DNA of 64,000 bases from Okibacterium fritillariae (GTDB lineage: Bacteria > Actinomycetota > Actinomycetes > Actinomycetales > Microbacteriaceae), in NCBI RefSeq assembly GCF_900167575.1, contig NZ_FUZP01000001.1:124001-188000 (forward strand), in the 5' to 3' direction. Position 1 is the first letter of the stretch. The number at the start of each line of letters is the position of its first letter. The notes beneath the pieces were generated by a model. That model did not search any database and was not told the DNA's origin. It saw only the letters and a program-made list of their open reading frames with translations. Below, in pieces: positions 26,632 to 33,967 of the stretch. The position numbers and the translations under genes were made by a program.

Positions 26632-28218
26632 GTGCTCGCACTCGAGATGGTCGTCATCCTAGGCATCACCATTTTGATCTGCACCGTCGTGGCCCGCCGC
26701 GCCCGAGTCGCCCCACCCATCCTGCTGCTCATGTGTGGAGTGTTGCTCGGCTTCATCCCCGCGCTGCGTGGCGTGCAGTTGCCGCCCGAGGCCGTGCTCC
26801 TCCTCTTCCTGCCGGCGCTGCTCTATTGGGAGAGCATCACCACGTCGCTGCGCGAGATTCGCAAAAACCTGCGCGGCATCATGCTCATGTCCACGCTGCT
26901 CGTGATCGTCACGGCCGCGGCGGTCGCCGTCGTGGCCCACCAGCTCGGGCTCGCGTGGGGGCCGGCCTGGGTGCTCGGTGCGGCCGTCGCGCCCACGGAT
27001 GCCACGGCCGTCGCCGCGCTCACCAAATCGTTGCCGCGCCGCAACGTCACACTCTTGCGCGCCGAGAGCCTCATCAACGACGGCACGGCGCTCGTGCTCT
27101 ATTCGATCGCCGTCGCGGTGACGGTCGGCGAGATCACACTGTCGCCCGGCTACCTTGCGGGCTCGCTCGCGCTGTCTTATGGCGGCGGTGCGCTCGCCGG
27201 GGCGCTCGTGGCCGGCCTCGTGATCCTGCTGCGCCGACGCACGGGGGATGCCCTCACCGAGAACATCGTGATCGTGCTCACGCCCTTCGCGGCCTTCCTT
27301 GTCGCCGACCTGATCGGCGCATCGGGCGTGCTGGCGGTTGTCGTCGCGGGACTCATCATGAGCCAGGCGGGGCCGCGCGTGGGTCGCGCCGACAGCCGGC
27401 AAATCTCCGAGTCCTTCTGGGGATTGTCGACCTTCCTGCTGAACGCCTCCCTCTTCGTGCTCGTCGGCATCGAGGTGCAGGCGGCTGTGCGGGGCCTCAG
27501 CATGTCTCAACTCGGCGACGGGCTTCTGGCGGTCGGCGCCGTGTCGGTGCTGCTCGTGGCCGTGCGGTTCGCGTTCCTCTTCGGCAGCGCCTACCTCATC
27601 CGGCTCGTCGACCGCCGGCCCTCGCAGCGCGCCCGCCGACAGACGCACGGCGCCCGCGTGATCAGCGGCATGTCGGGTTTCCGCGGTGCCGTGTCGCTGG
27701 CCGCCGCGCTGGCCGTCCCGCGCACGGTCGCGTCGGGTGCACCGTTCCCCGACCGCGACATGATCGTCTTCGTCACGACGGGCGTCATCGTGGTGTTGCT
27801 GGTCATCCCCGGTCTGCTGCTGCCGGCCATCGTGCGCTGGGCGAACCTGCCGACCGACACCGGTGTCGACACCGAGCGCCGGCTCGCCGAGGTCTACGCC
27901 AACGAGAAGGCGCTCGAAGCTCTGCCCGACCTCGGGCGAGAGAGCGGGGCGACGGATGACGTGATCGAACGCCTGCGCACGGAATACGCCGACCACCTCG
28001 ACGTGCTGCGCGCCGAACCTGACGAGGCCGAGGGCACCGAGACGCTCGCCCGCCACGACCACTACAGCCAGTTGCGCCTCGCCCTCATCGGACGCAAACG
28101 AGCGGCCGTCGTGCAGCTGCGCGACGAGGGCCGCATCGACGACATCGTGCTGCGCGACATCCAGGACCGCCTCGACATCGAAGAGGTGCGCATCGTCGGC
28201 CGCGGGCACGCGGAGTAG
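26632..28218 (+). CDS. CPA1-family Na+(K+)/H+ antiporter
   Basis: A 528-residue protein with a GTG start behind ggaaagg. About 12 hydrophobic segments carry the transport motifs APTDATAVAAL and ESLINDGTALVLY (essential Asp residues) and SGFRGAVSLAAAL. The hydrophilic tail of about 120 residues is helical and charged. It exchanges cytoplasmic Na+ or K+ for protons. Reading upstream of the GTG stays open but is Arg-rich and antisense-like. A second CPA1 gene lies at 51.2 kb. Confidence 0.9.
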   Translation: MLALEMVVILGITILICTVVARRARVAPPILLLMCGVLLGFIPALRGVQLPPEAVLLLFLPALLYWESITTSLREIRKNLRGIMLMSTLLVIVTAAAVAVVAHQLGLAWGPAWVLGAAVAPTDATAVAALTKSLPRRNVTLLRAESLINDGTALVLYSIAVAVTVGEITLSPGYLAGSLALSYGGGALAGALVAGLVILLRRRTGDALTENIVIVLTPFAAFLVADLIGASGVLAVVVAGLIMSQAGPRVGRADSRQISESFWGLSTFLLNASLFVLVGIEVQAAVRGLSMSQLGDGLLAVGAVSVLLVAVRFAFLFGSAYLIRLVDRRPSQRARRQTHGARVISGMSGFRGAVSLAAALAVPRTVASGAPFPDRDMIVFVTTGVIVVLLVIPGLLLPAIVRWANLPTDTGVDTERRLAEVYANEKALEALPDLGRESGATDDVIERLRTEYADHLDVLRAEPDEAEGTETLARHDHYSQLRLALIGRKRAAVVQLRDEGRIDDIVLRDIQDRLDIEEVRIVGRGHAE

Positions 28219-28294
28219 TGCAGACCAATCGTCGGCACTCGAGAGGTTGCGACGCGCGTGGCCGGACGGAACATAGCAAGGAGCCTTGGGCGCT

Positions 28295-28468
28295 TCAATT
28301 GTGACGGCGGCCTGAATGCCCTCTGATCCCGAGCGCGATGAGCGCGATCCCGCCGGCGACCCCGGCTATTCCGACTAAGGGGACGTCTGCGATTGGGAGG
28401 TAAGCAAGGCTGGTCGTGGCGATAACGGAACCAGCCAGGACTGCGGGCAAATCGAGTTTGGTTGACAT
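28295..28468 (-). CDS. Small two-helix membrane protein
   Basis: A 57-residue protein with a good site (caggag, 7 nt from ATG). After MSTKLD two hydrophobic stretches (about residues 8-26 and 29-47) are separated by a short proline-containing turn, and a basic tail ends the protein. It lies 16 nt downstream of a small secreted-protein gene on the same strand, so they probably form one operon. No homologue is recognised. An immunity or anchoring role is only a guess from context. Confidence 0.55.
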   Translation of the reverse strand: MSTKLDLPAVLAGSVIATTSLAYLPIADVPLVGIAGVAGGIALIALGIRGHSGRRHN

Positions 28469-28484
28469 CGTAGATCTCCTGTTC

Positions 28485-28835
28485 CTATCGAAACCTGGCT
28501 GTCGAGCGCCACAGATCGCGACAGGGCCCAGACAGTCCGGCGGCACCGCCGAAGATCGCTGCGCCGATCGCCTGCCAACTACGCGAGGCGCCCCCAACCA
28601 GTGCGCCTGCGAGGGTGAGGTTGCACTGCAAGAGGAGATTGCGCTCGCGAGCGCTCAACTTCGGCGTTGGAGCGTAGATGTTCTTACCGTTCTGCTGGCC
28701 GATGCATCCTGAAGAAGAGCTGCAATACTCCGCAGGACTCCAGAAGGATTCTCGCGCTGCGACAGGTGTTGCTGAGGCCAGCGTTAGTCCACATACGATC
28801 GCCGCGATCACGATTCGTCTTCTGATATTTTTCAT
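28485..28835 (-). CDS. Small secreted cysteine-containing protein, function unknown
   Basis: A 116-residue protein with a clear signal peptide (MKNIRRR, hydrophobic core to about residue 24, then ATPVAAR). The mature part starts with an aromatic/Ser-rich segment with two Cys (EYCSSSSGC) and continues to a third Cys (LLLQC). A Gly/Ala-rich amphipathic stretch (LAGALVGGASRSW, AAIFGGAAGLSGP) and a fourth Cys complete it. The composition is lower in GC than the neighbours. The Gly-rich part recalls bacteriocin-like peptides, but no leader or processing genes are present, so I leave it unassigned. Confidence 0.6.
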   Translation of the reverse strand: MKNIRRRIVIAAIVCGLTLASATPVAARESFWSPAEYCSSSSGCIGQQNGKNIYAPTPKLSARERNLLLQCNLTLAGALVGGASRSWQAIGAAIFGGAAGLSGPCRDLWRSTARFR

Positions 28836-28886
28836 GTTGGAATTAAGACATCTGGGGGGCGGTCGGTAAAGATCGCACGCATCATT

Positions 28887-28998
28887 TGAGTGGCGTGTGC
28901 AGCAAGTTGAGTATTCAGGGCCGGCGCGCTGAGTATTTGGCCGCTCTCATTGAGTAGCTGAGGTGGCCGAAAGTGCGCTGGCTGCGCGCCGACTGAGT
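28887..28998. repeat. Helically phased TGAGT direct repeats
   Basis: TGAGT occurs at 28887, 28908, 28930, 28951 and 28994, i.e. spacings of 21, 22, 21 and 43 bp. A decayed copy (aaagt) sits near 28970, filling the gap. Several units continue with ggccg or ggcg about 6-12 nt later. The spacing is two helical turns, so a protein could bind every copy on one DNA face. The array lies upstream of a lipoprotein gene and divergent from the small secreted-protein gene. Confidence 0.5.
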
Positions 28999-29055
28999 GG
29001 CGCGAGCGGCCGCGGGTACAGTGTTTGTCGAGGAGGGGGCTCTAGGTTTGGGGGC

Positions 29056-29517
29056 ATGACGCTCGTTCAGAACCCGCGCCCTTCTCGTTTTCGTGTCAGC
29101 CCTCGGCTGGCGGCCACTCTGGCGGGCGGGATGCTGGCGGCCGGTGCCCTGACCGGGTGCTCCACCGTCGAGGGCATCGTCGCCGAGCAGGTCGACAACG
29201 CCACGTGTGCGATCGGGTCGGGTGTCATCGACCAGGTGTCGACGAACGTCTCCGATGCGATCGCGCAGATCCAGGTTGACCCGTCGGGTGCCCTCAACAC
29301 GCTCGAGACCGCGCGCACGGCCCTCGCGGCTGCCGGCGCCACCGCCGTCGAAGGATCCGAGACGGCCGACGCCATCGCGGGGTTGCGGTCCACGGTCGAC
29401 GACCTGATCGCCCTGGCCGACGACGCCGTTGACGGCACGTCGGTCGACCCGCAGGCCCTGGCCGATCTGCAGGAGCAGAGCGAGGCTCAGATCAAGCAGC
29501 TCGTCGGCATCTGCTGA
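29056..29517 (+). CDS. Predicted lipoprotein, function unknown
   Basis: A 153-residue protein. The signal peptide ends in the lipobox ALTGC, so it would be lipid-anchored on the outer face of the membrane at about Cys39. The mature part is largely helical, Ala/Asp/Val-rich, with a pattern suggesting a short helical bundle, and ends in Cys. There are no catalytic motifs. It is preceded by a run of G residues and by phased repeats. I do not recognise a family. Confidence 0.65.
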   Translation: MTLVQNPRPSRFRVSPRLAATLAGGMLAAGALTGCSTVEGIVAEQVDNATCAIGSGVIDQVSTNVSDAIAQIQVDPSGALNTLETARTALAAAGATAVEGSETADAIAGLRSTVDDLIALADDAVDGTSVDPQALADLQEQSEAQIKQLVGIC

Positions 29518-29577
29518 CTCACCCGCCCCCGGAATCCAGACGCACGGTGTAGACCTACGCCGCCACGCCTGCTACGG

Positions 29578-29594
29578 TCGTATCTCATATACGA
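29578..29594 (+). promoter_or_regulatory. GntR-type operator before the sugar-acid regulator
   Basis: tcgtat-ctcat-atacga is a perfect 6-5-6 inverted repeat located 22-38 bp upstream of the ATG at 29616. The position and the AT-rich arms fit an FCD/GntR operator, suggesting autoregulation by the adjacent gene. Confidence 0.6.
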
Positions 29595-29615
29595 TCCGAT
29601 GAAGGGCGGTGAGCG

Positions 29616-30254
29616 ATGGCGCTCCCCACGGCGGCACCCCCGTCACGAACGACGTTCGTGCTCGAACTCTTGCGCTCCGGCATCCTGAACGGCGATTTCC
29701 CAGCGGGTCGCGCGCTCGTCGAAAGCGAGCTGGCGGTCGAACTCGGGGTGTCGAAGACGCCCGTGCGCGAGGCGCTCAAGACGCTCGAGGGCGCGGGACT
29801 CGTCGTCATCCGCCCCTACGCCGGCGCCTCCGTGCGCTCGCTCACCGAGGCCGAAGTCGAGGCGATCTATGACATGCGCCTCTTGATCGAGCCCGAGGCG
29901 GTGCGCCGCAGCATCCGAAACGGGGTGGATGTCGGAGCCGCACGGGCTGCCCTCGACCGGGCTGCTTCGGCACCGGATGCCTCGGGGCGCAGCACGGCCA
30001 ACCGCGACTTCCACCGCATCCTCTTCGCCGCCTGCGGCAACCCGATCCTCACGAAGACGCTCGACGACCTGCGCGACCAGATCGCGCTCGTCTCGGTGTC
30101 GGCGTGGGCGCGCACGGCCTCGTGGCAGAAAGAGGCCGACGAGCACGCGCGCATCCTCGAGGCCGCCGAGGCGGGCCGAGCCGACGAAGCCGCCGCGCTC
30201 GTGGCCGCGCATATCGACGATTTCTCGCGTCGGCAGAGCCGAGAGGAGCCGTAG
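29616..30254 (+). CDS. GntR-family (FCD) regulator of the sugar-acid operon
   Basis: A 212-residue protein. The N-terminal winged helix contains VESELAVELGVSKTPVREALKTLE. The C-terminal FCD ligand domain has the metal-site residues in EAIYDMRLLIEPEA, NRDFHRILF and HARILEAAE. FCD-type GntR proteins usually sense the organic acid handled by the neighbouring genes. Here that would be a sugar acid or a keto-deoxy intermediate of the MFS/dehydratase operon starting 193 nt downstream. Confidence 0.85.
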   Translation: MALPTAAPPSRTTFVLELLRSGILNGDFPAGRALVESELAVELGVSKTPVREALKTLEGAGLVVIRPYAGASVRSLTEAEVEAIYDMRLLIEPEAVRRSIRNGVDVGAARAALDRAASAPDASGRSTANRDFHRILFAACGNPILTKTLDDLRDQIALVSVSAWARTASWQKEADEHARILEAAEAGRADEAAALVAAHIDDFSRRQSREEP

Positions 30255-30303
30255 CGAAAACCCCATCCCCAAACCACGAAACTCCGCGCGCGAGCGCAGT
30301 CAT

Positions 30304-30351
30304 CACCACAGCACCACAGCACCACACGCAAACGCACAAACGCACAAACGC
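30304..30351. repeat. Array of 8-bp repeats in two sequence classes
   Basis: Six consecutive 8-mers: CACCACAG, CACCACAG, CACCACAC, then GCAAACGC, ACAAACGC, ACAAACGC. All start on the same 8-bp register. The array is in the gap between the GntR gene and the MFS gene, just before a strong hairpin. It may be a repetitive regulatory or slippage-prone tract. Confidence 0.55.
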
Positions 30352-30358
30352 GTCAGGA

Positions 30359-30392
30359 TGCGGCCCGGTCACCGGCAAGTAAGCGGGCCGCA
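30359..30392 (+). terminator. Hairpin between the GntR gene and the sugar-acid operon
   Basis: The stem tgcggcccg / cgggccgca (9 bp) is perfect with a 16-nt loop. It would separate the regulator transcript from the MFS operon, or act as an attenuator 55 nt before the MFS start. Confidence 0.55.
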
Positions 30393-30447
30393 CCCCTTCA
30401 CCACGTTCCCTGACGGGAGCGCTCACCGTTACTAGCTAGGAGCAACG

Positions 30448-31815
30448 ATGCTTCATCATGACACACGGCCTCAGGCCACCGACCGGCCCTCCCGGCCCCG
30501 CCCGCAGCGCAGCAATATGCGCTGGACGATCGTCGGATTCTCGGCCCTCGGCCTCGCCATCGCCTACCTCGACCGGGCCGCCCTCAGCGTGGCCCTGCCC
30601 TTCATGTCGAAGGAATTCGAGATCAGCCCCGCCATCCAGGGTCTGCTCCTCTCCTCCTTCTTCTGGACCTACGCCCTCTTCCAGATTCCCTCGGGATGGC
30701 TGCTCGACAAGTTCGGCCCGCGCGTGATCTATCCGATCGCGGTCGGGTGGTGGTCGATCTGGACCGCTCTGACCGTTTTCTCGACCGGGGTCGTGAGCGT
30801 CATCGTGTTCCGCCTGGGGCTCGGCATCGGCGAGGCGCCCGTGCAGCCCGCCAACGTGAAGGTCGTCTCGAAGTGGTTCCCGCGCAAGGAGCGCGCCTTC
30901 GCCTCGAGCCTGTTCGACATGGGGCAGCAGATCGGCACCGCGGTGTCTGTTCCGCTCGTCACGTTCTTCGCGATCACGTTCGGCTGGCGGTTCGCCTTCG
31001 TGCTCATCGCCGCGGTGGGTGTGCTGTGGATCATCGGCTGGGTGGCCGTCTATCGGTCCCCCGAGACCCACCCGCGCGTGTCGCAGGCGGAGCTCGATTA
31101 CATCCGCTCGGATCAGGGCGAGATGGTCGAGCAGGAGCTGTCGGGCGAGAAGAAGCCGTGGCGCGACCTGCTGAAGAACAACCAGGTGTGGGCGCTCACG
31201 TTCGGTTACATCTTCCGCTCGCTGGCCGGCGCGTTCTTCCTCACCTGGTATCCGAGCTATCTTCTGAACGACCGCAACTTCAGCGAAGAAGACTTCGGTC
31301 TCGTGGGTGCGATTCCGGCGATCATCGCCATCGGCGCCACCGTGCTGGGCGGCATCGTCTCGGACCGCATGCTGGCGGCGGGGCTCTCGACCAACGTGGC
31401 GCGCAAGGTGCCCATCATCTCGGGTCTCGTGCTGAGCGCGTGCATCGGGTTCAGCCCGTTCATCGACAGCAACCTGGTGCTCATGATCGTGCTCACGGTG
31501 TCGAGTGCCGCTCACTCCTTCGCGGGTGCGGCCATCCTGAGCCTTCCCGGCGAGGTCGCCGACTCACCCGACACGGTGGGCTCGATCGCGGGCTTCCAGA
31601 ACTTCGGCTCGCAGGTGGGAAACCTGATCAGCCCCATCGCGATCGGACTGTTTCTCACCTTCAGCAACAACTCCTACGTCGGCCCCATGATCTTCGCCGC
31701 CGTGAGTTGCCTGATCAGCGCCTCGATCTATGCCTTCTGGGTGCGCATCAAACCCGTCAAGACGCTCGACGAGGTCGCCGCGCTGCGACCCGAGAACACG
31801 GAGAACCACGCATGA
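30448..31815 (+). CDS. MFS sugar-acid:H+ symporter (ACS family)
   Basis: A 455-residue membrane protein with about 12 helices, preceded by ctaggag. AYLDRAALSVALPFM in helix 1 and GWLLDKFGPR in loop 2-3 are signatures of the anion:cation symporter family, which includes glucarate, galactarate and galactonate importers (family knowledge). It overlaps the dehydratase gene by 4 nt (ATGA). The operon context indicates uptake of a hexarate, hexonate or pentonate. Confidence 0.85.
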   Translation: MLHHDTRPQATDRPSRPRPQRSNMRWTIVGFSALGLAIAYLDRAALSVALPFMSKEFEISPAIQGLLLSSFFWTYALFQIPSGWLLDKFGPRVIYPIAVGWWSIWTALTVFSTGVVSVIVFRLGLGIGEAPVQPANVKVVSKWFPRKERAFASSLFDMGQQIGTAVSVPLVTFFAITFGWRFAFVLIAAVGVLWIIGWVAVYRSPETHPRVSQAELDYIRSDQGEMVEQELSGEKKPWRDLLKNNQVWALTFGYIFRSLAGAFFLTWYPSYLLNDRNFSEEDFGLVGAIPAIIAIGATVLGGIVSDRMLAAGLSTNVARKVPIISGLVLSACIGFSPFIDSNLVLMIVLTVSSAAHSFAGAAILSLPGEVADSPDTVGSIAGFQNFGSQVGNLISPIAIGLFLTFSNNSYVGPMIFAAVSCLISASIYAFWVRIKPVKTLDEVAALRPENTENHA

Positions 31816-32828
31816 CCCTGACGAACGCCAACCCCGGCAACGCGGCTCGAGCCTCGCTGCCCGCCGACCGCACGGCCGCCGACCGCACACCCGCCGACGA
31901 GACGGCCAACCCCGAGCTCGCCGACCTGCGACGACGCCTCAACACCGTGATCGGCATCCCCGTCGTGCCCTATGACGAAGACGGCGCCGTCGATCTCGAC
32001 CTCACGGCCGCGCTCACGCGACGCCTCGTGCAGAACGGCGTCACGGCCCTCACTCCGAACGGCAACACGGGCGAGTTCTATGCCCTCTCGCCGCGCGAAC
32101 GCCGAGACGTGCTCGCGGTCGTCATCGGCGCCGCACAACCCGAGACGGTCATCATCGCAGGTGTCGGTTTCGACCTCGACACCGCGGTCTCGGACGCCCG
32201 ATTCGCGCGGGACGCCGGCGCCCACGCGATCATGGTGCACCAACCCGTGCTGCCCTACCTGTCGCCGGGCGGCTGGGTCGACTACGTGACCACGGTCGCC
32301 CAGGCGGTGCCCGAGCTGGGCGTGCTGCCCTACGTGAGTTCGACGCTCATCACGGGGGCGGATGTCGCGAGCCTCGCCGACCGCGCCCCCAACGTGATCG
32401 GGCTCAAGTATTCGGTGCCCGACCCGGCCTTCTTCGCCACCACCCGCCACCACGCGGGCGGCGACCTCTTGTGGATCGCGGGCCTCGCCGAGTCCTATGC
32501 CCCCGCCTACTGGTCGGCCGGGGCCCGGGCCTTCACGTCCGGCCTCGTCAACGTGTCGCCGCGCGTCTCGCTCGACATGTTCGACGCGCTGGCCCGCGGC
32601 GACGCGGAGGCGGCCAATGACGTGTGGCGCGACATCCGGCTCTTCGAGGAGCTGCGCGCCCGCAACCGCTCGGCCGACAATGTGTCGGTGGTGAAAGAGG
32701 CCATGCATCAATTGGGTCTGTGCCTCCCCAGCGTCAGGCCGCCGAGCCGCGCCCTCACGGCTGAAGGTGCCGCCGAGGTCGCCCGGTCGATCGCCGCCTG
32801 GCCCGCCCTCGCGGAGGCCTCCGCATGA
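31812..32828 (+). CDS. Keto-deoxy sugar-acid dehydratase (DHDPS/NAL superfamily)
   Basis: A 338-residue protein. GNTGE at 84-88 binds the keto-acid carboxylate, Tyr174 in PYVSST is the conserved Tyr, and Lys199 in IGLKYS forms the Schiff base. Length and context fit 5-dehydro-4-deoxyglucarate dehydratase (KdgD) or 2-keto-3-deoxy-L-arabinonate dehydratase, which give 2-oxoglutarate semialdehyde. The first 38 residues are an Ala/Thr-rich extension. The gene is coupled by 4-nt overlaps on both sides. Confidence 0.8.
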   Translation: MTLTNANPGNAARASLPADRTAADRTPADETANPELADLRRRLNTVIGIPVVPYDEDGAVDLDLTAALTRRLVQNGVTALTPNGNTGEFYALSPRERRDVLAVVIGAAQPETVIIAGVGFDLDTAVSDARFARDAGAHAIMVHQPVLPYLSPGGWVDYVTTVAQAVPELGVLPYVSSTLITGADVASLADRAPNVIGLKYSVPDPAFFATTRHHAGGDLLWIAGLAESYAPAYWSAGARAFTSGLVNVSPRVSLDMFDALARGDAEAANDVWRDIRLFEELRARNRSADNVSVVKEAMHQLGLCLPSVRPPSRALTAEGAAEVARSIAAWPALAEASA

Positions 32829-33967
32829 GCCTGCGCATCGACCGGCTGCAGACCTTCCTGCAGCGCGTGGGCAACCGGCCGCGCGTGCTGGTCAAGATCA
32901 CGACCGACGGCGGGCTCGAGGGCTGGTCAGAGGTCTACAACCACGGCCCCGACCTGGCGTTCCCGCCCATGCTCGACTACCTCTTCGCCCAGATCAGGGG
33001 CATGGATGCCTCGCGCACGAGCTTCATCAACCAATACCTACTCCAGTCCTCGCGTTTCCCTCCGGGCGCCATGGGTCTTGCGGCCATCGCGGCCATCGAC
33101 CACGCGCTCTGGGACATCGCGGGCAAGGCTGCCGGGCTGCCCGTCTACCGCCTGCTCGGCGGGGCGGTGCGCGACCGCGTGCGCGTCTACGCCGGCCTGT
33201 ACTCGGCGCCCGACCTGCCCGACCTGCAGGACCAGACGGCGGCCCTCAACGAGCGGAACGGGTTCACGGCGTTCAAGCTCAGCCCGTATCGCAGCGACAT
33301 CCACCGCACGCGTTTCGGGCTGGCGGCTCGCGAATTGGGCGACTATTTCGCGAGCGTGCGGGCAGGTCATCCGGATGCCTGGGAGTTCGCGTTCGACGCG
33401 CACGCCTGCCTGTGGGAGCCGCGCCAGGCCGTCGAACTCGGGGCCGCGTTGGCGCCCTCGGAGCCGCTGTTCCTCGAGGAGCCGATTCGTCCCGAGTACA
33501 TTCCGGCGTGGGCGCGCATTCGACAGGAGCTGGCCGTGCCGCTGGCCACCGGGGAATCGCTCTACTCGCCCAACGAGTTCCTGACGCTGCTCACGGCGCA
33601 GGGGGCCGACATCATCCAGCCCGATATCTGTGTCGTCGGCGGGCTCACGCAGATGGTGAAGATCGCGGCGCTCGCCGAGGCGCACTACGTGCCCGTGTCG
33701 CCGCACAACCCGCTCGGGCCGCTGGCGACCGCCGCCAATGTGCACTTCGCGGCGGCGACCGTGAACTTCGGGATTCTCGAGTTCAAGCCCGACCCGGTGT
33801 CGTGGTGCCACGACCCCTATGAGCCCGTCGACGGGCACCTCGACCTGCGGCCCGACCGACCCGGCTGGGGAATCGAGATCGACGAGAGCGCGCTCGTCGA
33901 GGACGACTGGGTGCACTGGCAGCGCGTGGTGCCGACGAAAACGGATGGATCGACAGCATGGATGTAG
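32825..33967 (+). CDS. Enolase-superfamily sugar-acid dehydratase (galactonate dehydratase-like)
   Basis: A 380-residue protein. The metal ligands are Asp191 (FDAHA), a Glu in LEEP at 218-219 and Glu244 (ATGES), with catalytic His193 and His294 (SPHNPLGP). Spacings match E. coli galactonate dehydratase (D183, H185, E209, E235, H285; known structure). It removes water from an acid sugar to give a 2-keto-3-deoxy acid, which the upstream DHDPS-family enzyme would use. The exact substrate cannot be read from these motifs. It overlaps the aldehyde dehydrogenase by 10 nt. Confidence 0.82.
   Translation: MSLRIDRLQTFLQRVGNRPRVLVKITTDGGLEGWSEVYNHGPDLAFPPMLDYLFAQIRGMDASRTSFINQYLLQSSRFPPGAMGLAAIAAIDHALWDIAGKAAGLPVYRLLGGAVRDRVRVYAGLYSAPDLPDLQDQTAALNERNGFTAFKLSPYRSDIHRTRFGLAARELGDYFASVRAGHPDAWEFAFDAHACLWEPRQAVELGAALAPSEPLFLEEPIRPEYIPAWARIRQELAVPLATGESLYSPNEFLTLLTAQGADIIQPDICVVGGLTQMVKIAALAEAHYVPVSPHNPLGPLATAANVHFAAATVNFGILEFKPDPVSWCHDPYEPVDGHLDLRPDRPGWGIEIDESALVEDDWVHWQRVVPTKTDGSTAWM

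Noticed and set aside
28485-28835. Calling the small secreted protein a bacteriocin
   Set aside because: No leader cleavage motif, modification enzyme or dedicated transporter is present. Only the composition is suggestive.
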